DNA of 64,000 nucleotides. It comes from Caenorhabditis elegans. Lineage: Eukaryota; Nematoda; Chromadorea; Rhabditida; Rhabditidae. This document shows positions 21,565-35,841 of this stretch, one piece after another. Position 1 is the stretch's first letter, and the number at the start of each line of letters is the position of its first letter. The position numbers and the translations under genes are program-made. The stretch spans positions 12,338,001 through 12,402,000 of the forward strand of contig NC_003281.10 in the NCBI RefSeq assembly GCF_000002985.6. Reading direction: 5' to 3'. A model generated the notes under the pieces. That model was not told where the DNA came from. It did no database searches and was given only the letters and a program-made list of their open reading frames with translations.

Positions 21565-23248
21565 ATGATTGTGACTAGTCCACCTGTTCTTGATGTGGGG
21601 AGTGTAATAGATTTACCCACCTATTGTCTACAACAACCATGCCTAGGCACTAAAACCACAATTGAGGCTTTAAGTTCATCCGGAATTTCGTTTTTCTCAA
21701 GCTCAATTCTAGCTCAGAACGTAGTCAGTTTGATCAATTTAGTCATTCAATTGTTCTGCGTTTGCTTTATTTGGAAAAATGGTTATTTGAAATTAGTAAG
21801 TATATTATGTACCTGTGAGAAAACACGCGGTTCTGGCTTCCCTCATAAATTGAAATGGAAGAGTTTGTCGAACTAGGCCAGGCCATATCTGGGGTAGATT
21901 TACGGCGCGTTGCGTGTCGCGTCGCGGCTCGTGTTTAGTCCGTGTGAAGTACACGACTTTCCCACGCGTTGTCCGGTGAGCGATTGTCAATGGAGCGCGA
22001 AAAACTTATTGAGGAAGCCCAGAGCCCCGTGAGAAAACTAAAAATATAATTCCAGAGCACATTCTTCATTATTCTCTTTATTCATTCGTCTATAATCTCA
22101 CTTCGTGTATTTGTATACATTATCAGTTCACTTGCCAGTGCATTTATTATTGATTCAAGAACTTTATCCGGATTTTATTTTATTCAACCATCGCTGTATT
22201 TGGACTACTCCAGTAATTTCTTCTCCGTAGCCATAACATTCCTTATGTCACTAAACCGATGTCTAAGTTTTGGGGCAAAGCCTTTAAACTCCAGAATTTT
22301 CGATGGGGCGAATGTAGTTGCTCCGGTTCTTCTAGCACTTTCCAGCTCTATATCATGTGCAGTTATATGCATCAGGTCTTCTTCAATTGAAAGACACTTC
22401 CTTCCCACTACAGGATTTATTAACATTGAGACAAAGTTGAATTGGGTTTCCTTGGTAAGATACCGTATTTCCTCTATTAGTATTGCACCCAATTGTTCAA
22501 CTTTGACAGCTTATATCTCAGTTATCGTTTGTCCTATTCAAAAATTGTCAACTAACAAAATGTTTGTTAGTTCTTTTTCTATCAACTTGTAGTTTATAAT
22601 ATATTGATATCTTAAAAATGAACCGAGATATAGCGTTTCCAAGTTAGGTAGTCGGGTGCAATACTAATAGAGGAAATACGGTACTCATTATTTAGGCCAA
22701 AAGTTGTCTTTCTTTTTTTTAAATTTTTTTTTCAGTTTATAAACCGAATGTTCTTCATTTTCCCACTCGCCTCTATTGCATGCTACATTGTTTTATTTTA
22801 CGTTCTACGGAGCCAAAACAAGCAGGCTTTCACCAAATCCAAAAGCCGGAATCAAGGAGAGCAAAAGGTATTTGTGCAGCTCTTGATAACTGCCATACTG
22901 TATGGGGTGAGTTGATATGTAGACCAGGAGTGTGCGGCGAGCTCTACAAATTTTGAAATTCGCGGCACAATCCTGAAATATTTAGGCTTAAAAATCGTAT
23001 AATATACTTTACAGGTAACTCAAATATTCTATGAAGCCATTGCATTCTTTCTTATAACTGAAACTTCACTTAAGCTATTCCTTATTTCCATATTCAATGT
23101 ATTAAATTATCTTCCTGAAATATCTCTGCCCCTGTCAGTGATTGCCAGCAAAATTCGACTTGGCGAAAAACGAATCGCACGTGTTGCTCCAAAACTAACA
23201 CTTGAAATGAATAGTGTGAAAGCTGTAACAACTGGTGATAAAATTTAA
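21565..23248 (+). CDS. Seven-transmembrane (chemoreceptor-like) protein
   Basis: Four exons: 21565-21795, 22056-22454, 22736-22906 and 23015-23248. All junctions are phase 0, giving 344 residues. There are about seven hydrophobic segments, for example VVSLINLVIQLFCVCFIW, FFIILFIHSSIISLRVFVYI, VVAPVLLALSSSISCAVICI, MFFIFPLASIACYIVLFYV and LLITAILYGVTQIFYEAIAF. A segment FFSVAITFLMSLNRCLSF ends in the NR that nematode serpentine receptors carry after TM3. After TM5 comes a basic loop, and a short cytoplasmic tail follows TM7. This fits a nematode-specific GPCR superfamily; SRX or SRV type would be my guess, but the class is not certain. Two introns each contain a MITE. AATAAA lies about 170 bases after the stop. 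Confidence 0.85.
21824..22031. mobile_element. MITE family A, copy 3
   Basis: Starts CACGCGGTTCTGGCTTCCC and ends GAGGAAGCCCAGAGCCCCGTG. It has the ATATCTGGGGTAGATTTACG core and the CpG-rich box. It lies in intron 1 of the seven-TM gene. Confidence 0.9.
22461..22684. mobile_element. MITE with TACCGTATTTCCTCTATTAG termini
   Basis: Complete element of about 220 bp: TACCGTATTTCCTCTATTAG at the left and its reverse complement at the right. It lies in intron 2 of the seven-TM gene, starting six bases after the donor. Confidence 0.92.
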
Positions 23249-23544
23249 AGTTTAAATGTAAAGTAGGGCTTCCGTGTAGGCGTAGGCGACCGTCAGGTTT
23301 CAGGCAGGCCCTGAAACCGCGCCTGCCTACCATGGAAGCCCTAGTTTATATGAAATATTTTTTTAATTATGGAGTAATACTTTAATACATACTGTTTTAA
23401 ACATTCTATATTTTATGAATTTAATAAACAATTTTTATTGCAAAAATAGAAATGACGGCTGCTTCGAAGGTCTTGAAATTAGAGTTTTTCAAATTATCAA
23501 TAAATTCTGAGCAGCTTTAAAATAAGCATTCTATCAAAAATTAT

Positions 23545-23710
23545 CACGTGGTGTCAGATTGTCCCATAACGTTTTGATCTACAAAAAATGCGGGAATTTT
23601 TTCCCCACAAAATGTGACGTCAGCACGTTCTTAACCATGCGAAATCAGTTGAGAAGTCTGCGTCTCGTTACCCGCTTTTATTGTAGATCACACCGTTATG
23701 GGGCATTCAG
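23545..23710. mobile_element. Palindromic MITE, TGACGTCA family, copy 3
   Basis: Has CACGTGGTGTCAG at the left end, CTACAAAAAATGCGGGAA, GTGACGTCAGCACG, and an inverted right end with TTGTAGATCACACCG. It sits between the 3' ends of the seven-TM gene and the next gene. Confidence 0.88.
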
Positions 23711-23858
23711 AAGTTTTTTTTTTGAAGCTTTGAACTACCTAATATTGAATTTTCAGTTATTCATTTATAAGTTTACACTATATAATTATTTTGAGATTTT
23801 TTTTTCAGAGCGGGTGGGTCTTATTAATAACAAGCAAAACTTTTATTCAACTCTGTAA

Positions 23859-26800
23859 TTAATCATGTTTCTGATGATCAATGTTCTCTTGGGCTTTCGA
23901 ATTTTTCTGGATTTGTCCGATTTTTGATTCCTCTCCTTCTGTGATTGAATTCAAGAATGCCGGGCGTACAGTGTCCTCCTTTCCAACCAATGCACAATAG
24001 ATTCTCACCACAAGCTCAGCAATACGATAGGTCGTCAAGAAGAAGAGGATCTGAATTTTAATGAGCTTATTGTACGGGGAAAAAATATTTATTCTGAGAC
24101 TGGTTTAAGTTAGGTAGGTAAGGCTAGGTAGGTTAAGTTAGGTAGGTAGAAATAGGCATTCAAGTGCTAGGCGGCAGCGGGCCAAAGGAAACCTACTCAG
24201 TTTGAATTTAGTTTGTTTTTTTTGGAAATTCTAAAAATCGGAAGCCTGAAAAAAGCGGACGTTCTTTGGTTTTTTTTGTTTCTAAAAATAAAAAAATTTC
24301 CGGCAAATCGAAAAATTGCCGGAATCGAACTTTTCCGGCAAATCGGCAAGCCGACAATTTCCCAAGTTGCCGAAAAATCATCGGCAACTTGGTATCCGGC
24401 AAGCGGCAAGTCGGCAATTTGCCAAAAATGAAAATTTCCGGCAAATCGGCAAGCCGACAATTGCCGCCCACCACTGCATGTGATGTCAAACTGTCTCATT
24501 TCAGTTTGATCTACAAAAAATGCGGGAATTTTTCGCCCAAAAAACTGTGACGTCAGCACGTTCTTAACCATGCGAAATCAGTTGAAAAGTCTGCGTATCT
24601 TCTCCCGCATTTTTTGTAGATAAAACCGAAATGAGACAGTTTGACACCACGTGCCACTGTATTACGGGAACTCACAATTCTGAGAATGCGTATTACACAA
24701 CACATTTGACGCGCAAAATATCTCGTAGCGAAAACTACAGTAATCCTTTACAGGACTACTGTAGCGCTTGTGTCGATTTACGGGATCTCGATTTTTTTGA
24801 AATCTTCGATGTATCGATAGAATATCAAAACAAGGAAAAAGCGAAGAAAATGGAATATAGCCGATCGAGCCCGTAAATCGACACAAGCGCTACAGTAGTC
24901 ATTTAAAGGTGGTGTACCGAAATCTGGGAAATATTTTTAACTGACTCCAAATTTTCCCCTGATTCCGAATATCTATGTGAAAAAATTCAAAAAAAATTCC
25001 CTGATTTTATATTTGAGCTTGAAATCGCGATTTTCATTTGTGCACCCGTGAGATTTTTCAAACGCAAAATGTTGCCGCGCAACGACACTCCGCTAAACAG
25101 TGCGCGTTTGTGTAGATTTACGGGATTTATTTTTTGCCTATTATTTATTTTCCTTCAGATTTAACGGGTTTTCACCGTTTTTTCTCAAGTTTTTGCCAAA
25201 ATGTTCGAGATTATTCATAAGGAAAGCAAAGAAAAGTAGAATATAAAGAAAATTTATTTTAAAAAACACAAAAAACAGACAGGAAACACATTTCAGCATA
25301 TAATTAGACGAGTGGCGTTGATGCAGCGGCGAAGATGGTCGAAGTTGATCGGAAATCTGAAAACTCGGAAGTTTTATTAATTATGTTGCTGTTCGTGAAT
25401 GAAATTTCAATTGTTAAAAGCATACATATATTTTAATTATATTTTTCTTCGGCATTGCTGCAAAACAGAGTAATTGTAAGATTTCTTGACAGCTTCTCAA
25501 TTTAATTAAGGAAAGTGGTATGAAAATTTTTAATTTAGCCTTTTAACAAGTGACTTACTTTAAATCCTTTTCTGTTGTGGATCGTCCTGAAACTGGGTGA
25601 TTTTGCAGGTCTGCCTGAAAAATTCGTTTTAAAGTTATTAAATTAGCGTTTTTACAACGAAATTAAACTCAATTGACTTAAACACGTGTTAAGAAGAATA
25701 TTTTTGCAAAAACTAGAGAAAAAAACGGTGAAAAACCGTTAAATCTGAAGGAAAATAAATAATAGGCAAAAAATAAATCCCGTAAATCTACACAAACGCG
25801 CACTGTTTAGCGGAGTGTCGTTGCGCGGCAACATTTTGCGTTTGAAAAATCTCACGGGTGCACAAATGAAAATCGCGATTTCAAGCTCAAATATAAAATC
25901 AGGGAATTTTTTTTGAATTTTTTCACATAGATATTCGGAATCAGGGGAAAATTTGGAGTCAATTAAAAATATTTCCCAGATTTCGGTACACCACCTTTAA
26001 AGGATTACTCTAGTTTTCTTTTCGCTACGAGATATTTTGCGCGTCAAATATGTTGCGCAATACGCATTCTCAGAAATTTTGGGTTCCCGTAATATGATCA
26101 CCACAAAAAATTGTGCTGCTATGAAAAAAAATTTTTTAATCCGTTTAAAAAATTCCCAGATTTTGATTTTTTTTTAAATTTGCAAATTTTTTAAGAATAT
26201 AAAAACATATACCAAGTTTCAGCTTGAAATAAAAAAAGGAAATTCCCGCATTTTTGTAGATCAAACCCACGTGTTGATATCTAAATTTTAAACTTCTTTA
26301 CCTGACACACCACTCCCCAAATCACAAACACATAACTGTTCACATCACGTTTTCCAATCAAAATCGACGAATCAAGTCCAACAGCGAAATTCGAGACTGC
26401 TCTCATATTCTCACTAATTTCATTCGGATCACGCATCCAAGTGTGATAGCAGGCAAGTAGGAAAAGGCATGTGGCATAGAGTGAGAAGTAGAGAAGAGCT
26501 GGAGAAATTGGAAGAAAGGCTTTCATGGCTCGTTGGGATAGGGATTTCCACGAGGATTTGATGTCGTATTGGGTGGAGGAAATCTGGAATTGAAATTGAG
26601 AAGGGATGTTAAAGATGGAGTAGCGGCAGTGGGGAAAGTGATAAATACTACTCCTATGGTCCCAAAATGGCCGAATATCACAATAAAAATTTTCAAAAAA
26701 TTTTTAAAATTTTTTATTTACTGTCAAAAAGTGACTCATTTTTTAAATACCACTCATAATTTTGGAAGTCGACCAAAAAAAATAATTTTTTCGTACATTT

Positions 26801-29373
26801 TTATACTTTAATTTTGTTTTAAAATTTTGGCAATTTGCCAAAACTTTGACAAAATCCCCACTGGCGCTACTCCACCTTTAAATATCTGAAAATTCAAATA
26901 AAAATTATACCGATTTGATTTCCACCTTCTTCTGCTCGGATTTCTGTTTGCGGAAGTCTAGAACAAAATCAGTAAATTCATTTTCATCGCCTAATGTCTC
27001 ATAAATGCCCATATCATCTAAAAATCCTTCCAGCTTTTGATCAGTCCACAGCACGAAGCGAAGAACATTCCAGCCGTATACAAGAGAGCCCACCAAGGTG
27101 TAGATCACAATGTACCAGGAGTATCTATCGTTTATATCGGCATCTGAGGAACGGGAAATATTATCGGACTTCGGCAAATCGGCAAATTGTCGTATATCAA
27201 CATTTCCGGCAAATTGGCAAACCAGCAAATTGCCGTTTTGCCGGACTTGCCGGAAAATCGGCACTTACCAAAAAACTTCCGGTAAATTGTGATTTTGCAC
27301 TTTTTTTGCAAGTTTCAGAATTTCAATTTTAATCGGCAAAATTGTATGAATGTTCCTACATCTATTTTGAAAAATAAGCAAATTTTAGGAAAATATCTTT
27401 TTAAAAAAACGGCCAAGAAATTTCAAAAAGGCACAGTTTTAAGTCGCTCTAAACATTTCCGGCAAATGGGCAATTTGCTGAAAACCAAAATTTCCGGCAA
27501 ATCAGCAAACCGGCAAACCGGCAATTTGCCGATTTAAGCTGCTTCAGAGCTGATTTAGTCGAGTTATAGCGTTTTGAAAAACACCAAAATTTTCTATTAA
27601 AAATATGTATTTAACTCTAATTTTTTGAGAATTTTGAGCTGAAGCTTGTATGGTATTTTAATTTTGAAAAAACAATTCGCAAGTATTTTATTAACTTGAA
27701 AACAACTTTTTTTTTCAATTTTTGGATTTTTTGGCAATTTCAAAACGCTATAACTAGGCTGAATTTGCTCTGAGGCAGGTAAATGGGCTCATATTACCGG
27801 AAAAATTTTAAGAATGCGTATTGTGCAACATATTTGACGCGCAAAATATCTCGTAGCGAAAAGAAAACTACAGTAATTCTTTCAATGACTATTGTAGTGT
27901 GGATTTACGGTTTATTTATTTTTAGAACATTCAAATTAGGTAAAGAAATGGAAAAAAATTAATACGAAGAACCCAAAGACAATAGAATATCGCTGATGGA
28001 GCCCGTAAATCGACACAAGCGCTACAGTAGTCATTTAAAGAATTACTGTAGTTTTCTTTTCGCTACGAGATATTTTGAGCGTAAAATGCGTTGCGCAATA
28101 CGCATTTTCAGAATTTTGTGTCTCCGTAATAAGTATTTTATAAAACTAATAATATGGCATATCGAATTCAACTTACCAACTCCGATAAAAGTACTGACAA
28201 CGAATAGAATATCTCTTTTCGGAGGCCCATCAATCGTTTTATTCGCTAAAACCAATTCCATGTCAGCATTCCACAGAACAGTAGAGAAATCAATGTGCTA
28301 TAATTGAAATTTAGTTTTTTTTTCAAATTCACGGGCTTCTGGCCTTCCTCATTGAATTGTTCGCGCTCCATTGACAATCGCCCTGGGAAAGTCGTGTACT
28401 CCACACGGACAAATGCATTTCGTTTTACAATCGAACCGCGACGCGACACGCAACGCGCCGTAAATCTACCCCAGATATGGCCTGGCCTAGTTCGGCAAAA
28501 AACTCTTCCATTTCAATTTATGAGGGAAGCCAGAAATCCGTGCAAAAAAACACGGGTTTCTGGCATTTCTCATTGAATTTTCGCGCTCCATTGGCAATCG
28601 CCTGCCGGACAACGCGTGGAAAAGTGTAGTGTACTCCACACGGACAAATACATCGGTTTTACAACTAAAAACGAGCCGCGACGCGACACGCAACGCGCCG
28701 TAAACCTACACAAAATCTCGCGGACTCAAAATGGCCTAGTTCGGCAAACTCTGCCATTTCGATTTATGAGGGAGGCCAGAATTCCGTGAAAAACTTACAG
28801 AAGAGTTTTCCATCGCTGCATCCGTCGCGTTCTGAGCAATCTCTTGTGCTAGATCCCATGAATCGAAGGTGATATAGGTGTTCTTTTTGATTGTGAAGAC
28901 ACCGAGAACAAGAAGCCCAATGATGAGAAAAAAGAAGGAAACATCTGAATTTGGTATTATCCATCACAGAATTTTCCAAAAAATTGCGGGATTTTTATCG
29001 ATTTTTCATATAGTTGTTCGTTGAAAAAATATTTATTTCTTCAAAAACTAAAATAAAACTATTTATTTACAAAAAAATCGATGAAAACTCCGCAACTACA
29101 CAAGTTCGAAACTACAGTAATCTTTAAAGGCGCACACCTTTTTGAAAAATTTAGGTTAGATGGGTCTCGGCGCGGAAAAAGCATGCAATGAAATCAATTT
29201 ATTTTTTGCGTTTTGCGCGCCAAGACCCATCTGATAGATTTTCTACAGTAATTTTAAAGGTACATACAGAAAATTAATATTTTTAATGTGAATTTCGCGA
29301 CGAGACCCTTTTAAAACTTACTGATAAATAGTCGCTGGCGTTTTTTACTATTTCCAATGACTCGAAGAAACAT
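23859..29373 (-). CDS. Multi-pass membrane protein, unknown function
   Basis: Six exons in transcript order: 29373-29322, 28944-28799, 28297-28177, 27143-26911, 26583-26302 and 24050-23859. All phases agree, giving 341 residues. Likely TM segments are VSFFFLIIGLLVLGVFTI, DILFVVSTFIGV, YSWYIVIYTLVGSLVYGW, ALLYFSLYATCLFLLACY, and VNSYVFVIWGVVCQ running on into ILFFLTTYRIAEL. The segments between TM1 and TM2 carry NxS/T sites (NAT, NKT, NSS), so that loop may be luminal or extracellular. The cytosolic loop is acidic, then Lys-rich. No channel or transporter signature is evident. Introns make up most of the 5.5-kb span and are filled with transposons. I do not recognise the family; it is probably nematode-restricted. 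Confidence 0.8.
24295..24470. repeat. CGGCAAATTGCCG satellite fragment
   Basis: Several units of the satellite family, in the last intron of the multi-pass membrane gene, just before a TGACGTCA MITE. Confidence 0.85.
24474..24653. mobile_element. Palindromic MITE, TGACGTCA family, copy 4
   Basis: Clear full copy: TGTCAAACTGTCTCATTTCA at the left and the mirrored GAGACAGTTTGACACCACGTG region at the right, with GTGACGTCAGCACG inside. It abuts the next element on its right. Confidence 0.92.
24662..26102. mobile_element. Palindromic element with TTACGGGAAC ends, split by an insertion
   Basis: The outer ends are TTACGGGAAC and GTTCCCGTAA. Internal motifs are TGACGCGCAAAATATCTCG, ACTACAGTAATCC and AAATCGACACAAGCGCTACA. 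Intact relatives at 27793-28129 and 34921-35195 are about 300 bp. This copy is interrupted at its TTAA by the 1.09-kb element 24907-25996. Confidence 0.88.
24907..25996. mobile_element. TTAA-target non-autonomous transposon nested in another element
   Basis: The terminal inverted repeats AGGTGGTGTACCG and CGGTACACCACCT are exact. Longer inverted arms of about 290 bp follow (24907-25195 vs 25715-25996), sharing GCGCGCAACGACACTCCG-type sequence. The element is flanked by TTAA on both sides (24903-24906 and 25997-26000), the target duplication of piggyBac-like elements. No transposase is seen inside. The middle (25200-25715) is unique AT-rich sequence. Confidence 0.88.
26609..26882. mobile_element. 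TTAA MITE with AGGTGGAGTAGCG termini
   Basis: The left end is TTAAAGATGGAGTAGCGGCA and the right end is TGGCGCTACTCCACCTTTAA. The ends are inverted repeats, again next to TTAA. It lies in the intron between exons 26302-26583 and 26911-27143. Confidence 0.85.
27168..27540. repeat. Two CGGCAAATTGCCG satellite fragments
   Basis: Clusters at about 27168-27290 and 27455-27540 in intron 27144-28176, separated by AT-rich sequence. Confidence 0.85.
27793..28129. mobile_element. Palindromic element, TTACSGGAA...CGTAA family, intact copy
   Basis: Has TGACGCGCAAAATATCTCG at the left and the inverted CGAGATATTTTGAGCGTAAA at the right, with AATCGACACAAGCGCTACAG in the middle. It is not interrupted, unlike 24662-26102. 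Confidence 0.85.
28330..28542. mobile_element. MITE family A, copy 4
   Basis: Full copy with CACGGGCTTCTGGCCTTCC and CCAGAAATCCGTG ends. It lies in the intron 28298-28798 of the membrane-protein gene. Confidence 0.93.
28551..28788. mobile_element. MITE family A, copy 5 (tandem with copy 4)
   Basis: Begins CACGGGTTTCTGGCATTTC eight bases after copy 4 ends, in the same orientation. The middle has diverged (CACAAAATCTCGCGGAC in place of the usual ATATCTGG core). Confidence 0.92.
29112..29310. mobile_element. GTCTCG...CTTTAAAG inverted-repeat element
   Basis: Has TTTAAAGGCGCACACC, GATGGGTCTCGGCGCG and its inverted form GCGCGCCAAGACCCATC, then AAAGGTACATAC and CGACGAGACCC. It is a member of the family that flanks the satellite at 460-2220. 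Confidence 0.75.
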
Positions 29374-29687
29374 TTTTTTTGTGAATTCAGAGCATGAATT
29401 TAGTGAATTCAATTCAAAACTGCGGCGGCGTGGAATATAGTTGCTAGGCGTTCATATGATGTTGCTAGACTACTGAAGCACACGAAACTTTATTTTTTTT
29501 TGTTGGAGTTCAACATGAAATTCAGCAATTTACGAATAAAATAAGACATAAAGAACGGAGAGAAAAGTGGTGATGAGATCGGCGGTTCGATCGCAAAAAT
29601 CAATTTTCGGGATGGAAAAATACGAGGATTATGGTACAAGTTGGATTAAATGAATATTAAAAGTGCTTCGAGAATTGGTGATGGAGC

Positions 29688-32460
<2,773 letters not shown>

Positions 32461-34457
32461 ATGGCTCCACCTGCTTCTACTGCTTCATCAGCTGACCCTT
32501 CTAAGCCAACGGCTCAAAAATTGACCGAAGAATCCGATGAGAAAACTCTTCGCAAATATTTCAGCACAAAAGTCGATGATGCGCAGGTTTGTTGTATTTT
32601 TTAAAAAGTTTAGCCCAAGGGTTTATCAAGTATTTCAGCAAAAAGTGGCCGACAAATCACAAAATGTGCGTCGTCTGCAAGCTCAGCGTAATGAGCTCAA
32701 CACAAAAGTTCGTATGCTGAAAGAAGAGCTTCAGCAGCTCCACGAGCAAGGAAGTTACGTCGGTGAAGTGAGCAAAGCCATGGATAAGAAGAAAGTTCTT
32801 GTGAAAGTTCATCCAGAAGGAAAATATGTCGTCGACGTGGATAAATCCATTGATATCAACTCACTGAACACAGGAGCACGTGTTGCACTCCGAGCCGACA
32901 GCTATGCTCTTCATAAGCTTCTTCCGAATAAGGTGGACCCGCTGGTTTCGCTTATGATGGTCGAAAAGGTTCCTGATTCAACATACGAGATGGTTGGAGG
33001 TCTCGACAAGCAGATCAAGGAGATCAAGGAGGTTATCGAGCTGCCAGTCAAGCATCCCGAGCTCTTCGATGCTCTTGGTATTGCTCAGCCAAAAGGAGTC
33101 TTGCTCTTTGGACCACCAGGAACTGGAAAAACACTGTTGGCTCGTGCAGTTGCTCATCACACCGAGTGCACGTTTATTCGAGTTTCCGGCTCCGAGTTGG
33201 TGCAGAAGTTTATTGGAGAAGGAGCACGAATGGTTCGTGAGCTCTTCGTGATGGCTCGTGAGCATGCTCCATCGATCATTTTCATGGATGAAATCGATTC
33301 GATCGGATCTAGCAGAGTTGAAGGATCCAGTGGTGGAGATTCGGAAGTTCAGAGAACAATGCTCGAGCTTCTCAATCAACTGGATGGATTTGAGGCGACG
33401 AAGAATATTAAGGTGTGCAAAAGGAGCATATTGACCGAATATCAGGATTTAAAAAATTCAAAAAAAAACATTTTTTCTAGATTTTATATAATTTTTTGAA
33501 AATTGAAAAAATTTCAGTTTTCCCTAATTGCTATTTAAATTACCGCCAATTAAACTCGTTCGTTGGAGCGCGCTTGCATTATTTTTATTAATTTTTTAAA
33601 AAAATTATTCTCATCATTATTTCACTGATTTTCTTCATTTTTTGGGGTTTTTTCATCGGAAAATGAAAGAAATAAATAAGAAAAATGCAAATTGTTCATT
33701 AAAAAATAACTGAAAATGCCTAAAACAGGTGAAATTATGTGTTCCGACGACGACGAGCCTGAAATTAATATTTTTCGGACTTTTTAACAAACATTTTGCA
33801 TTTGTCTTGTTTATTTCGTTTATTTTCCGATTAAAAAACTTCAAAAAATGAAGAAAATCAGTGAAATAATGAGAATAAATTTTAAAAAATTAATGAAAAT
33901 ACTACAAGCGCGCCCCAACGAACGAGTTAAATTGGCAGTAATTTAAATAGGAATTAGGGGAAAACTGAGATTTTTTCAATTTTCAAAACAAAAAAGCATA
34001 TAAAATCTAGAAAATTTTTTTGAATTTTTTAAATCATAATATTCGGTCATCCCACTTAGCGTAGTCCACCTATAAATATTCCAAGCTTCTATATATAAAT
34101 GTTCAGGTCATCATGGCAACCAATCGTATCGACATTCTCGACCCCGCACTTCTCCGTCCCGGCCGTATCGATCGTAAGATTGAGTTCCCGGCTCCAGATG
34201 AGAAGGCTCGTGCCGATATCCTCAAGATTCACTCGCGCAAGATGAACTTGATGCGAGGTATCAACATGGCCAAGATCGCCGAGCAAATTCCCGGAGCATC
34301 GGGAGCCGAAGTCAAGTCGGTGTGTACCGAGGCTGGCATGTTCGCGCTCCGTGAGCGACGTATTCATGTGACGCAGGAGGATTTCGAGATGGCTGTTGGA
34401 AAGGTTATGCAGAAGGATTCGGAGAAGAATATGTCCATCAAGAAGTTGTGGAAGTAA
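32461..34457 (+). CDS. rpt-6: 26S proteasome regulatory ATPase RPT-6 (Rpt6/PSMC5)
   Basis: Three exons: 32461-32586, 32639-33412 and 34107-34457. All are phase 0, giving 416 residues. It is one of six AAA+ ATPases in the 19S base that unfold ubiquitinated substrates and open the 20S gate. The N-terminal coiled coil ([19 protein letters not shown]) is followed by an OB-type domain. Walker A GPPGTGKT is at about residues 199-206, Walker B IIFMDEID at about 255-262, and the second region of homology ends [11 protein letters not shown]. The C-terminus is KKLWK, which lacks the HbYX motif, as usual for Rpt6. A TTTTTCCAG six bases before the ATG is a likely trans-splice acceptor. Intron 33413-34106 contains a long palindrome. 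Confidence 0.98.
33495..33995. mobile_element. Palindromic element in rpt-6 intron 2
   Basis: Inverted arms of about 170 bp (33495-33668 vs 33826-33995), both carrying AACTCGTTCGTTGG, GCGCGC and CACTGATTTTCTTC. The loop is about 160 bases. In pre-mRNA it would fold into a long hairpin. Confidence 0.88.
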
Positions 34458-34636
34458 AAATAAAAATGCAAATTTCGACTTTTTTTATCGATTACCCCCC
34501 CCCCCCTTTCACTGATTTTATTGTAAAAAATGGACCCTATTTATTTATTGTCTTTGACCTCCCGTGCTCTCCTTCTTTTGCTGAATAATGCAATCTTTAT
34601 TCGAAAAAAAAACGTCTAAATTTCTAACAGGATTAT

Positions 34637-35841
34637 TCATTGCTTCCCATATTTATTCGAGATTCCCTTTTCGTCTAAAAAGTCGGAAATCTCTCCGTCT
34701 TTGTGCATTGAAATGAGAATATCACATCCGCCGACGAACTCTCCCTTCACATAGACTTGTGGAATTGTTGGCCATTCGCTGAAAATCTTGACACCTTCTC
34801 TTAGCTCCTGATCGGTCAGAACGTTGTAGTCTTGGAATTTTACATTGTGGAAGTCGAGAACCTGAAATGGGAAAATGTGATTTTTTGGGATTTTTTCTTT
34901 TTTTTTTTAAAGCGAAACTATTACGGTAGCACTAAATTCTGAGAATACGTATTGCACAACACATTTGACGCGCAACATATGAAATATCTCGCAGCGAAAA
35001 CTACAGTAATCCTTTAAATGACTACTGTAGCGCTTGTGTCGATTTACGGGCTCTATCAAAGCTGGTAAATCGACACAAGTGCTACAGTAGTCTTATTTAA
35101 AGGATTACTGTGTAGTTTTCGCTACGAGATATTCCATATTTTGCGCGTCAAATGTGTTGCACAGTACGCATTCTCGGCATTTTGTGGTTTTGTAATATTT
35201 ATCATCGAATTTTTGTCGACTTCAAGCTAGGAAAGCTCGAAATAATGAGATTTTTCAAAAAATTTTAAAACAGCGGCCTTTTAAGCTCGAATTTTACCAA
35301 TTTTACCAAAAGAATCGAATAAAAATCAAATGCTGGCCGTTGTGATACGGAAAAACTGGTAAAATTTATTTTGATTTTTTTTCTGAATTTTGCAATTTTT
35401 TTCAAAAAATTTGAAGAAAATCGTTCTTTTGAGGCGATTTTAAGCCCAAGAATTACACTAAAAATGCTAACCAATTAGCGATTCGCTCGGCCCACTTTTG
35501 AACCAATCAGACGGTATGGGCGGAGCGCGAAGACGCTGATTGGTCGGAGAGTAGTCAAATTTGAAAAATTGCCTATTTTGCAATTTTTTTTTGTTGAATT
35601 TTCCACTTTTTTCCACAAAATCTCCATTTTCCCGTACCAATTTAACATTTCTCGAGAATCCACACGCTGGCTCCTGTTGTGTTCCCTTCATAAAAACGAC
35701 AACATCATCTTTTTTCACGATTCCGTCGATTCGTTTGCGAACTTCATCGCTAAGTCCGCCACCACCGGCTGATGAAGCTGAAGCCGAGAAGTTGGCTGCT
35801 CGAACCATTGAGAACGCTTGACGTGATAGTACGCGCAACAT
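34637..35841 (-). CDS. glrx-5: Mitochondrial monothiol glutaredoxin 5
   Basis: Two exons, 35841-35638 and 34861-34637, give 142 residues. The first ~29 residues ([20 protein letters not shown]) are Arg/Ser/Ala-rich with no acidic residue, a typical mitochondrial presequence. The glutaredoxin domain has the monothiol active site CGFS at residues 60-63, then the [16 protein letters not shown] block that binds glutathione. GLRX5 proteins transfer [2Fe-2S] clusters in mitochondrial Fe-S assembly. The gene is convergent with rpt-6: the stop codons are 180 bases apart and poly(A) signals lie on both strands in the gap. The intron contains a palindromic element. Confidence 0.96.
34921..35195. mobile_element. 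Palindromic element (ACTACAGTAATCC family), intact copy
   Basis: Has TTTGACGCGCAACATATGAAA and GAAAACTACAGTAATCC at the left, inverted at the right, with AATCGACACAAG in the centre. It lies in the single intron of glrx-5. Confidence 0.87.
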
